Origin: Clostridiales bacterium
Lineage (GTDB): Bacteria; Bacillota; Clostridia; Oscillospirales; Oscillospiraceae
Direction of reading: 5' to 3'
DNA length: 30,521 nucleotides
Assembly: GCA_004554585.1 (NCBI GenBank)
Contig: SFLH01000017.1
Coordinates: forward strand, 1-30,521
Made by a program: the position numbers and the translations under genes
Shown here: positions 22,882 through 29,674 of the stretch, piece after piece
Numbering within the stretch: position 1 is the stretch's first letter
Layout of the letters: each line of letters begins with the position of its first letter
Notes under the pieces: generated by a model
What the model saw: the letters and a program-made list of their open reading frames with translations, nothing else
Databases searched by the model: none
What the model was told of the DNA's origin: nothing

Positions 22882-23811
22882 ATGGCATTTACTGCTGCTG
22901 ACGTTAAGACCCTGCGTGAAATGACCGGCGTGGGCATGCTGGACTGCAAAAAGGCCCTGGCCGAGACCGACGGCGATATGGACAAGGCCGTTGAGCTGCT
23001 GAGAGAGAAAGGCCTGGCCGCTGCCCAGAAGAAGGCCGGCCGCATCGCCGCTGAAGGCATGGCTTACGCGGAGGTCTTCTCCGACGGCGCCGCTCTGGTG
23101 GAAGTCAACGCCGAGACCGACTTCGTGGCCAAGAACGACAAGTTCATCGAGTTCGTCAAGGACGTGTGCTATGTGGTGGGCAAGTGGGGCCCCGTGGACA
23201 TGGACACCCTCATGACCCTGCCCTATCGTAAGACCGGCCTGACCGTGCAGCAGGCCCTGCAGGAAATGGTGCTGACCATCGGCGAGAACATCAAGATCCG
23301 CCGCTTTGAGCGCTATGACAACGGCATGAGCGTGGCCTACAACCACATGAACGGCCGCATCGGTGTGCTGCTGAACATGGATGTCTCCGCCGGCCTGGAG
23401 GAGAACCCCACTGTGGTGGAGCTGGGCAAGGACCTGGCTATGCAGATCGCCGCCATGAATCCCGCCTTCCTGGATAAGTCCGACGTGAGCCAGGAGACCC
23501 TGGACAAGGAGAAGGAGATCCAGCTGGCCATGATGGCCAACGATCCCAAGATGGCCGCCAAGCCCGACAAGGTCAAGGAAGGCATCGTCATGGGCAAGCT
23601 GGGCAAGTTCTATGAGGAGAACTGCCTGATGCAGCAGGCCTTCGTCAAGGAGAACAAGATCTCTGTGGAGAAGCACGTGGCTGCCGTTGCCAAGGAAGTG
23701 GGCGGCTCCATCCAGATCAAGGGCTTCTATCGCTTCGAGAGAGGCGAGGGCCTGGAGAAGAAGGAAGAGAATTTCGCCGAAGAGATTGCCAAGCAGCTGG
23801 GCCAGGCCTGA
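22882..23811 (+). CDS. tsf: Elongation factor Ts
   Basis: 309 residues. The N-terminal motif 'LREMTGVGMLDCKKALAETDGDMDKAVELLREKG' and the core 'EVNAETDFVAKNDKFIEF' define EF-Ts, the nucleotide-exchange factor of EF-Tu. The C-terminal 'EKHVAAVAKEVGGSIQIKGFYRFERGEG' completes the dimerisation domain. It is preceded by GGAGG ten bases from ATG. rpsB-tsf is the standard order; pyrH-frr, which often follow, are absent, and a run of terminators comes next. Confidence 0.97.
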   Translation: MAFTAADVKTLREMTGVGMLDCKKALAETDGDMDKAVELLREKGLAAAQKKAGRIAAEGMAYAEVFSDGAALVEVNAETDFVAKNDKFIEFVKDVCYVVGKWGPVDMDTLMTLPYRKTGLTVQQALQEMVLTIGENIKIRRFERYDNGMSVAYNHMNGRIGVLLNMDVSAGLEENPTVVELGKDLAMQIAAMNPAFLDKSDVSQETLDKEKEIQLAMMANDPKMAAKPDKVKEGIVMGKLGKFYEENCLMQQAFVKENKISVEKHVAAVAKEVGGSIQIKGFYRFERGEGLEKKEENFAEEIAKQLGQA

Positions 23812-23863
23812 GCCTAAGCCGCCGTCTGCGTCAAAGGCGCAAGTTGTTCCAACATGAACAGGG

Positions 23864-23906
23864 AAATCCCTGGCAGATATTGCTTTGCAGTGTCTGCCAG
23901 GGATTT
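23864..23906 (+). terminator. First terminator after tsf
   Basis: A perfect 14-bp stem AAATCCCTGGCAGA/TCTGCCAGGGATTT (23864-23877 and 23893-23906), 15-base loop, then GTGGTTTTCC. Confidence 0.65.
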
Positions 23907-23992
23907 GTGGTTTTCCAGAAAACCCTCACCGCACATCCCGCCCAGGCGGTTCTGTGAGAGATTCGGTAAGATCCGGTGAGGCGACAGCAAGA

Positions 23993-24024
23993 AAGGCGCC
24001 CGCGAAGGTTCGCGGGCGCCTTTT
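23993..24024. terminator. Bidirectional terminator between tsf and sdaAA
   Basis: A 14-bp palindrome (23993-24006 and 24009-24022) with a two-base centre. TTTT follows on the plus strand, and CCTTTCTTGC on the minus strand. Confidence 0.75.
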
Positions 24025-24041
24025 CGGTGGGCAAAATGTGG

Positions 24042-24073
24042 GGCCTTGCCGCCCTTCGGGCAGGGCCGTTTTT
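24042..24073 (+). terminator. Third hairpin in the tsf-sdaAA gap
   Basis: A GGCC(T)TGCC ... GGCAGGGCC stem with one bulge and a TTC loop, followed by GTTTTT on the plus strand (24068-24073). Confidence 0.5.
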
Positions 24074-24099
24074 AGGACTTTTTCCCATTCCTGGGCCAA

Positions 24100-24981
24100 T
24101 CACAAGTTTTTGTCGTACACCAGCTTGGCGTACTGCAGTCCCGTGGGGGTGGTGGCCAAACCGCCCAGAGCGGTTTCCTTGAGGGCGCTGCACATGCTGT
24201 CCCCTACCGACTTCATGGCCTGGATGCACTCGTCCACGGGAATCTTGCTCTCGATGCCCGCCAGGGCCATCTCCGCGGCGGAAAAGGCGATGGTGACGCC
24301 AGAGACATTCCGCTTGATGCAGGGGATCTCCACCAAGCCAGCCACCGGGTCGCACACCAGCCCCAGCTGGTTCTTGATGGCCATGGCGCAGGCCTGGGCC
24401 GCCTGGGTGGGGGTTCCGCCGCACAGCTCCACCACCGCCGCGGCGGCCATGGCAGAGGCCGAGCCGCACTCGGCCTGACAGCCCCCCTGGGCCCCTGCAA
24501 TGGAGGCCTGGTTGGCAATGACCATGCCGATGGCTCCCGCCGTAAACAGCGCCATCACGGCCTCCTGCTGGGTGCAGCGGCCTTCCTCCAACAGGGAAAC
24601 TACGGTACCCGGCAGGATGCCGCAGGACCCCGCCGTGGGGGAAGCCACCACCTTGCCCATGGCCGCGTTGTACTCGGAAACGGCCAGGGCCCGGGCGATG
24701 GAGCGGTTGAGAAAACCGCCGGTGATCCCCCCGGTCTGGGCGTACCGCTTCATGCGAAAGGCATCCCCGCCGGTCAGGCCCGAGACGGACTTAGTGTCCG
24801 GCATGGTGCCGGCCAGGATGGCCTGGCGCATCACCTGCAGGTTTTTCTCCATCCGTCCGTAAAGCACCTCTTGGGAGACCTCCAGCTCTTCTGCCTGGTC
24901 GGCCAAGACCAGCACCGACAGGCGGGTGCCCTCCTCCTCTGCCGCCTGGCACAGGGCGGCCACCGATGTGTATTCCAGCAT
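24100..24981 (-). CDS. sdaAA: L-serine ammonia-lyase, iron-sulfur-dependent, alpha subunit
   Basis: 293 residues. The alpha chain carries the 4Fe-4S cluster; candidate ligand Cys lie in 'TAGSCGILPG', 'GAQGGCQAECGSA' and 'GLVCDPVAG'. 'KSVSGLTGGDAFRM' and 'ASPTAGSCGI' are family signatures. With the beta chain it converts L-serine to pyruvate and ammonia in anaerobes; the cluster is oxygen-sensitive. ATG at 24981 follows GGGGGAG and starts 12 bases after the sdaAB stop, so the two are co-translated. The window gives no serine transporter next to it. Confidence 0.95.
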   Translation of the reverse strand: MLEYTSVAALCQAAEEEGTRLSVLVLADQAEELEVSQEVLYGRMEKNLQVMRQAILAGTMPDTKSVSGLTGGDAFRMKRYAQTGGITGGFLNRSIARALAVSEYNAAMGKVVASPTAGSCGILPGTVVSLLEEGRCTQQEAVMALFTAGAIGMVIANQASIAGAQGGCQAECGSASAMAAAAVVELCGGTPTQAAQACAMAIKNQLGLVCDPVAGLVEIPCIKRNVSGVTIAFSAAEMALAGIESKIPVDECIQAMKSVGDSMCSALKETALGGLATTPTGLQYAKLVYDKNL

Positions 24982-24993
24982 ATCTTCTCCCCC

Positions 24994-25653
24994 TTACGCC
25001 GCCCGGATGAGACGGATGGCGATGAAATTGTCAAAGGCCTTCAAGTGCTCCAGAATCTCGTCGGGGACCTCACCGTCCACCTCCAAGGTCATGATGGCCA
25101 GGCCTCCCTTTTTGGCCCGGGAGAGCTGAAAGGTGGCAATGTTGATGTGGGCCCGCGCCATGTAATTGGACACGGCGGCCACGGTCCCTGGCCGGTCCCA
25201 GTGGAGGGCCAGCAGGGTGTTGTGCTGGGCGCTGAAGGAAACTTTCATCTGGTCGATCTCCGTGACCAGGATGTTGCCGCCCCCGGTAGATGCCCCCACC
25301 ATGGTGGTCTCCTGGCCCTGGGCGCCGATCAGGTGGATGCAAGCGGTATTGGGATGGGCGTCGGGAATCTCCTTCTCCTGAAAGGAAAAGACCAGCCCCC
25401 GCTCCTGGGCCAGCTGGGGGGAACAGCGAATGCGCTCGTCGTCGGGCTGCAGGCCCATAATCCCCGCCAGCAGGGCCTTGTCTGTGCCGTGGCCCCGGTA
25501 GGTTCTGGCGAAGGAGCCGGACAGCTCGATCACCGCCTGCTTGGGCTCCTCCCCCAAAATCTTCCGGGCTACCAGCCCCAGCCGGACCGCTCCCGCCGTG
25601 TGGGAACTGGAGGGGCCGATCATAATGGGCCCGATGATATCCAGAACATTCAT
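24994..25653 (-). CDS. sdaAB: L-serine ammonia-lyase, iron-sulfur-dependent, beta subunit
   Basis: 219 residues. 'DIIGPIMIGPSSSHTAGAVRLG' (GPSSSHTAG at 13-21) is the family signature of the allosteric-substrate-binding domain. A C-terminal ACT domain (about 152-219, RPGTVAAVSNYMARAHINIATFQL) probably senses serine. ATG at 25653 is chosen over the longer in-frame GTG at 25827, which would run through a terminator hairpin and has no Shine-Dalgarno; GAGGGG lies eight bases before 25653. It is the first gene of the sdaAB-sdaAA operon and is preceded by a structured leader. Confidence 0.95.
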   Translation of the reverse strand: MNVLDIIGPIMIGPSSSHTAGAVRLGLVARKILGEEPKQAVIELSGSFARTYRGHGTDKALLAGIMGLQPDDERIRCSPQLAQERGLVFSFQEKEIPDAHPNTACIHLIGAQGQETTMVGASTGGGNILVTEIDQMKVSFSAQHNTLLALHWDRPGTVAAVSNYMARAHINIATFQLSRAKKGGLAIMTLEVDGEVPDEILEHLKAFDNFIAIRLIRAA

Positions 25654-25830
25654 AGTGTATCCCCTCGCTCCTATGTATTCCGATGCAGGCCGGGCAAGGC
25701 AGCGTGCCCTGGGACGGCCGCACCCCGGCACTGCCTGGGTTTTGAAAAAAAGTCCCCGCACAGCGGACCCCAAGGCCAGATGTGCGGGCGTTCCCGGTTG
25801 CCGGAAGGTAATCTCTTGTTTCGTCACTGC
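25654..25830 (-). promoter_or_regulatory. Long structured leader of sdaAB-sdaAA (candidate attenuator / unknown riboswitch)
   Basis: About 175 transcribed bases lie between the promoter and the sdaAB start. In order they hold a small TTCCGG-CAA-CCGGGAA hairpin (about 25793-25809), the intrinsic terminator at 25744-25788, and a downstream stem GGCAGTGCC / GGGCACGCTGCC. No T-box AGGGTGG motif and no glycine-riboswitch core are recognised. A frame opening at GTG 25827 is in phase with sdaAB, so a leader peptide is also conceivable. Confidence 0.5.
25744..25788 (-). terminator. Intrinsic terminator inside the sdaAB leader
   Basis: Minus strand CCCGCACA (25788-25781) pairs with TGTGCGGG (25762-25755) and is followed by seven Ts (25751-25745). 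It lies between the promoter at 25837-25865 and the start codon, so it would stop most transcripts unless antagonised. Confidence 0.75.
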
Positions 25831-25836
25831 TCACCT

Positions 25837-25865
25837 ATTATGCACCGGCAAAGGGCGCGCGTCAA
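25837..25865 (-). promoter_or_regulatory. Promoter of sdaAB-sdaAA
   Basis: Minus strand TTGACG (25860-25865), 17 bp, CATAAT (25837-25842): 5/6 and 5/6 to sigma-A. Confidence 0.7.
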
Positions 25866-25921
25866 GGCGAAAATCCGGGAAAAAATGGCATGGCAAAGGC
25901 AATTTCTCCGATTGTACGTCC

Positions 25922-25950
25922 TTGAAAAGCCCTCGGGCAGATGATATACT
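25922..25950 (+). promoter_or_regulatory. Promoter of the GNAT gene
   Basis: TTGAAA (25922-25927), 17 bp, TATACT (25945-25950): 5/6 and 5/6 to sigma-A; leader of about 55 bases. Confidence 0.65.
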
Positions 25951-26010
25951 TTTCCCAAACGAGGACAGCGGCTCGGCCGGTCCCTCGACCATTGAAGGAA
26001 GGTGACCGCG

Positions 26011-26451
26011 ATGTATCCCGTCTTTGAAACCCAAGACTTCTATCCCCTATCCCAGCTCTACCACGACAGCGGCTTGGAGGTCAAGCCCAGCCACGACACG
26101 CCCCCCGGCACCCTGGCCATGCTGCGCTGTGAGGACCCGGAGACGGGCCGCCTCCTGGCTGCTGCCACCCTCCAGACCCGGGCGGTGCATTACTTTGTCC
26201 TGGCGCACCTGGCGGTGGTCCCCGATCTGCGGGGCACGGGTCTGGGCGCCCGCCTGCTGGCGCTAGCAGAGGACCGGGCCAGAGAGTTGGGCGCCCGGGA
26301 AATCTGGCTTGTGGGCAAAGTACCCGACTTCTACGCCCGCTACCAGTGGCACACCGTGGCCCGGGAGGACGCCCCGCCCATCTCCCGCTGTCTCACCTGC
26401 GAGCAGTTCCAGGTGGACTGCTTTCCCAGCATCATGAAGAAAACCCTGTAA
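26011..26451 (+). CDS. GNAT-family N-acetyltransferase
   Basis: 146 residues from ATG at 26011, five or six bases after AGGAAGGTG; GTG at 26002 lies within that Shine-Dalgarno and is less likely. The acetyl-CoA loop is V-V-P71-D-L-R74-G75-T-G-L-G79 (LAVVPDLRGTGLGARLL). Strand beta-5 and the C-terminal 'WLVGKVPDFYARYQWHTV' follow the GNAT pattern with the usual Tyr (Y-A-R-Y). The acceptor is unknown; small-molecule or protein N-acetylation are both possible. It is a single-gene unit with its own promoter and terminator. Confidence 0.85.
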   Translation: MYPVFETQDFYPLSQLYHDSGLEVKPSHDTPPGTLAMLRCEDPETGRLLAAATLQTRAVHYFVLAHLAVVPDLRGTGLGARLLALAEDRARELGAREIWLVGKVPDFYARYQWHTVAREDAPPISRCLTCEQFQVDCFPSIMKKTL

Positions 26452-26500
26452 AAAAACAAGGCCGCTCCGCCAGTGTGGAACGGCCTTGCTTTTCTCTTTT
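26450..26500. terminator. Bidirectional terminator between the GNAT and EamA genes
   Basis: The stem CAAGGCCG/CGGCCTTG (26457-26464 and 26481-26488), with inner TCC/GGA, is flanked by CTTTTCTCTTTT on the plus side and a seven-A run (26450-26456) that reads as seven Ts on the minus strand. Confidence 0.85.
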
Positions 26501-27417
26501 CACGCCTGTTTTTCCTGCAGGCAGGTTTTTTTGCGGCTGGGCAGCTGGGCCAGGACGATGGCGCCGAACATGAGCACACAGCCCAGGATCTCCCGGGAGG
26601 ACATGCTCTGGCCCAGGATGATCCAGCCGGCTAGGACGGAGATCACCGACTCCAGGCTGAGCACCAGGCTGGCCACGGTGGGGTTGACTCCCTTCTGGCC
26701 AATGATTTGCAGGGTATACCCTACGCCAGAGGAAAGCACGCCAGTATAGAGGATGGGGATCCAGGAGATGGCCACCGCTTGGGGATCGGGAATCCCTTCT
26801 GTGGGCAGCATGCACACGGCAGAGAAGGCCGCAGCCACGAAAAACTGGATGCAAGACATCTGCACGCCGTCCACTTTGGGGCTGAAATAGTCGATGACCA
26901 TAATGTGGATGGAGAAGCACAGGGCGCACAGCAGGACCAAAAAGTCCCCTTTCTCCAGCCGCAGGGACCCGCTCATGCACAGCAGGTACAGGCCCAGGAT
27001 GGCGATGACCACGCTGATCCACAGCTTAGCCCCCACCTTCTTGCGGAAGAACAGGCCCAGGATGGGCACGATGACGATGTACAGGGCGGTGATGAAGCCC
27101 GCCTTGCCCACGGTGGTGTACTGGATGCCCATCTGCTGCAGGCAGGATGCCACGCCCAGGGCCAGGCCGCAGGAAATGCCCCCCAGGATGAGGGTCTTGC
27201 GGTTGGCGCGCTCGGTCTGGCGGCGCTCGGAGGATTTGCGGCGGTTAAACAGAAGGATGACAGGAATGAGAGCAATGCCCGCCACAAGGGAGCGCACTGC
27301 ATTGAAGGTGAAAGGCCCGATGTGATCCATGCCCACCGACTGGGCCACAAAAGCGGTCCCCCAGATCAGGGCGGTAACAAACAACAGGCACAGGTTCTTT
27401 GCGGGGAATTGGTTCAT
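26500..27417 (-). CDS. EamA / DMT-superfamily transporter
   Basis: 305 residues from ATG at 27417. Ten hydrophobic segments form two EamA units: the first opens with 'LLFVTALIWGTAFVAQS' and the second with 'LCALCFSIHIMVIDYFSP'. 'GSLRLEKGDFLVLLCALCFSI' joins the halves. Family members export or import amino acids, sugars or nucleotide-sugars; the substrate cannot be read from sequence. The frame could open at GTG 27456, overlapping the previous stop as GTGA, but that adds only charged residues without a Shine-Dalgarno; 27417 gives the usual N-terminus, although its own site is also weak. It is third in the glmM-acyltransferase-EamA unit. Confidence 0.85.
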   Translation of the reverse strand: MNQFPAKNLCLLFVTALIWGTAFVAQSVGMDHIGPFTFNAVRSLVAGIALIPVILLFNRRKSSERRQTERANRKTLILGGISCGLALGVASCLQQMGIQYTTVGKAGFITALYIVIVPILGLFFRKKVGAKLWISVVIAILGLYLLCMSGSLRLEKGDFLVLLCALCFSIHIMVIDYFSPKVDGVQMSCIQFFVAAAFSAVCMLPTEGIPDPQAVAISWIPILYTGVLSSGVGYTLQIIGQKGVNPTVASLVLSLESVISVLAGWIILGQSMSSREILGCVLMFGAIVLAQLPSRKKTCLQEKQA

Positions 27418-27452
27418 GATTCTCTCTTGGTTTCCTTTTCTGATTTTCTCTC

Positions 27453-28112
27453 TCACACTTTGGGGAGGATGGTTTTCTCGTTTTTATAGATGTGCGCCGG
27501 CGGGATGGTCCCCCGGACGCTGGAGGTGGGATAGACGGTGCTGTGGGGGCCGATGACGGTGCCGGGATTCAGGACGCTGTTGCACCCCACCTCCACATAG
27601 TCGCCCAAAATGGCGCCCACCTTTTTCCGGCCGGTGGGGACTTGCTCCTCCCCTTCCCGGATGACCACCAGGGTCTTGTCGCTCTTCACGTTGGAGGTGA
27701 TGGACCCCGCCCCCATGTGGGCGTGGCTGCCCAGGACGGAGTCCCCCACGTAGTTGTAGTGGGGGGTCTGGACGTAGTCAAATAAGACGACGTTTTTCAG
27801 CTCCACGGAGTTGCCCACCACGGCCTTTTTGCCCACGATGGCGCTGCCCCGGATAAAGGCGCAGTGGCGGACCTCCGCCTCGTGGTCGATGATGCAGGGG
27901 CCGCCGATGTAGGCCGAGGGGAAGACCTTGGCATCCTTGGCGATCCACACGTCCTCTGCCGGGTGGTCAAACTCCTCCGGGGGAAGGGTGGGCCCCAGGG
28001 CCCGGATGAAGTCGCCGATCCCCTCCAGCACTTCCCATGGATAGGTCTTGCCCTGGAAGAGGGGGGCGGCGATGGTGTCGTTCAGGTTCAGCAGGTCAGC
28101 AATGGTCAGCAT
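27453..28112 (-). CDS. GlmU-like left-handed beta-helix acyltransferase (acetyltransferase domain only)
   Basis: 219 residues of hexapeptide repeats (left-handed beta-helix), for example 'AYIGGPCIIDHEAEVRHCAFIRGSAIVGKKAVVG'. The stretch 'TPHYNYVGDSVLGSHAHMGAGSITSN' aligns by eye with the acetyl-transfer active site of GlmU (NHLSYLGDAEIG..VNIGAGTI), keeping the catalytic His. The uridylyltransferase domain of GlmU is absent. A short N-terminal helical part (LTIADLLNLNDTIAAPLFQG) replaces it. Its start lies one base after the glmM stop, so it is almost certainly a co-translated partner of GlmM in amino-sugar metabolism: GlcN-1-P acetylation or a related sugar phosphate acylation is the best guess. 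Full-length GlmU may still exist elsewhere. The usual automated label would be UDP-N-acetylglucosamine pyrophosphorylase, which the sequence does not support. Confidence 0.78.
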   Translation of the reverse strand: MLTIADLLNLNDTIAAPLFQGKTYPWEVLEGIGDFIRALGPTLPPEEFDHPAEDVWIAKDAKVFPSAYIGGPCIIDHEAEVRHCAFIRGSAIVGKKAVVGNSVELKNVVLFDYVQTPHYNYVGDSVLGSHAHMGAGSITSNVKSDKTLVVIREGEEQVPTGRKKVGAILGDYVEVGCNSVLNPGTVIGPHSTVYPTSSVRGTIPPAHIYKNEKTILPKV

Positions 28113-28113
28113 G

Positions 28114-29466
28114 TTATCCCTTCACCTCCACCACCAGGCCCCGCTGGTCCATGACCGCGATGACCGCGTCCACGTTTTCCTCGCACATCTCGTGGGTGGG
28201 GGCCTCCACCATCACCCGCAGGACGGGCTCGGTGCCGCTCTTGCGTAGCAGGATGCGGCCCTGGTCGCCCAGGCGTTCCGAGACCTCCCGCACGGCGTTC
28301 TGGACGGCAAAGTCGTTCAGAGCCCGGTCCTTGTCCTGGACCTTCACGTTTTTCAGCACCTGGGGATAGATCTTCAGGTCCTGGGTGAGCTTGGACAGGG
28401 GGAGCTTGCGGCTGAGCATGGCCTGCATGAGCTTGATGGCCGTGAGGATGCCGTCGCCGGTGTTGGCGTACTTGCCAAAAATGATGTGGCCGGACTGCTC
28501 GCCGCCGATGAGGTGGCCCTTGGCCCGCATGCACTCATAGACGTACTTGTCGCCCACGTCGGTCTTTTCGTACTCGATCCCCAGGGCGTCCAGGGCTTTG
28601 TACAGACCGAAGTTGGACATGACGGTGGTGACGATGGTGTTGTTGACCAGCTTTTCCCGCTCCTTCATGTAGGCGCCGTAGATGTAGAGGATGCCGTCGC
28701 CGTCCACCAGGTTTCCCTTCTCGTCCACGGCCAGGCAGCGGTCGGCGTCGCCGTCGAAGGCAAAGCCGATGTCCATGTGGTTGGCCTTGACAAACTCCTG
28801 GAGCTGGCCGATGTGGGTGGAGCCGCAGTTGTCGTTGATGTTCAGGCCGTTGGGGGTGTTGCTGAGCACGTAGGTCTCTGCCCCCAGGGCCTCAAAGACG
28901 CTCTTGGCGATCATCCAGGCGCTGCCGTTGGCGCAGTCCAGGGCCACCTTCATGTCCTTGTAGGAGTGGGTGGCCAGGCTGATGAGGTAGCCGATGTAGC
29001 GGTTGCGGCCAGAGGCGTAGTCGATGACCCGGCCAATCTTCTCCCCGGTGGCATAGGGCAGGTCCCGGCCGCTGTCCAGATACTCCTCGATGCGGTCGAT
29101 GACCTCCTGCTCCATCTTCTCCCCGTGGCGGTTGATGAGCTTGATGCCGTTGTCCTGGAAGGGGTTGTGGCTGGCGGAGATCATGATGCCGCAGTCGAAC
29201 TCATCCACTTTGGAGATGTAGGAGACGCTGGGGGTGGTGGTCACGTGCATCAGGTACACGTCGGCCCCGGAGGCGGTGATGCCCGCGGACAGGGCGCACT
29301 CAAACATGTAGCTGGACCGGCGGGTGTCCTTGCCGATGACGATCTGGGCCTGGTGGTCCTGGCCGTAATACCAGCCCAAAAAGCGGCCCACCTGGAAGGC
29401 GTGGTCCACGGTGAGGGTCACGTTGGCCTCCCCGCGGAAGCCGTCTGTTCCGAAATATTTTGACAT
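28114..29466 (-). CDS. glmM: Phosphoglucosamine mutase
   Basis: 450 residues, a standard GlmM length. The phosphoserine loop is IMISASHNPFQDNGIK with Ser99, the metal site is FDGDADRC, the sugar loop is 'GGEQSGH', and the phosphate-binding loop is 'RKSGTEPVLRVMVE'. It converts glucosamine-6-phosphate to glucosamine-1-phosphate for UDP-GlcNAc and peptidoglycan. 'GTDGFRGEAN' at the N-terminus is diagnostic. ATG at 29466 follows GGAG by eight bases; the upstream ATG at 29472 is too close to that site. The gene leads a three-gene unit from the promoter at 29550-29578. Confidence 0.95.
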   Translation of the reverse strand: MSKYFGTDGFRGEANVTLTVDHAFQVGRFLGWYYGQDHQAQIVIGKDTRRSSYMFECALSAGITASGADVYLMHVTTTPSVSYISKVDEFDCGIMISASHNPFQDNGIKLINRHGEKMEQEVIDRIEEYLDSGRDLPYATGEKIGRVIDYASGRNRYIGYLISLATHSYKDMKVALDCANGSAWMIAKSVFEALGAETYVLSNTPNGLNINDNCGSTHIGQLQEFVKANHMDIGFAFDGDADRCLAVDEKGNLVDGDGILYIYGAYMKEREKLVNNTIVTTVMSNFGLYKALDALGIEYEKTDVGDKYVYECMRAKGHLIGGEQSGHIIFGKYANTGDGILTAIKLMQAMLSRKLPLSKLTQDLKIYPQVLKNVKVQDKDRALNDFAVQNAVREVSERLGDQGRILLRKSGTEPVLRVMVEAPTHEMCEENVDAVIAVMDQRGLVVEVKG

Positions 29467-29549
29467 TATCATCACTCCACAAATGCAGTTTGCAGTCTGA
29501 ACGTTTTTCATGAAAAGGGCGGGCATGGACCCGCACACGATATCAGCTT

Positions 29550-29578
29550 ATTATACAACGCCCTCCCCCCGCTGTCAA
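29550..29578 (-). promoter_or_regulatory. Consensus promoter of the glmM operon
   Basis: Minus strand TTGACA (29573-29578), 17 bp, TATAAT (29550-29555): perfect at both boxes and spacing. The leader of about 77 bases contains a small GCGGG/CCCGC hairpin. Confidence 0.9.
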
Positions 29579-29602
29579 TTGAAAGGGGGCAAGTGGACCG
29601 GG

Positions 29603-29639
29603 GAAGAAAGAAATGGGGAGCGGCCCGAAGGCCGCTCCC
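29603..29639 (-). terminator. Terminator of the right-end SLH protein gene
   Basis: A perfect 10-bp stem GGGAGCGGCC/GGCCGCTCCC (29616-29625 and 29630-29639) closed by a UUCG tetraloop on the minus strand is followed by CATTTCTTTCTTCCCC. Confidence 0.8.
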
Positions 29640-29674
29640 TGTCGCGCGTATGGTATGTTGTGATTCTGGTGGGA

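Noticed and set aside
25654..25827. N-terminal extension of SdaAB from GTG 25827
   Set aside because: The extension would be translated through a terminator stem, has no Shine-Dalgarno, and the family signature begins right after the ATG at 25653.
25654..25830. T-box riboswitch in the sdaAB leader
   Set aside because: No AGGGTGGNACCGCG antiterminator bulge or specifier-loop pattern could be found; only a terminator is certain.
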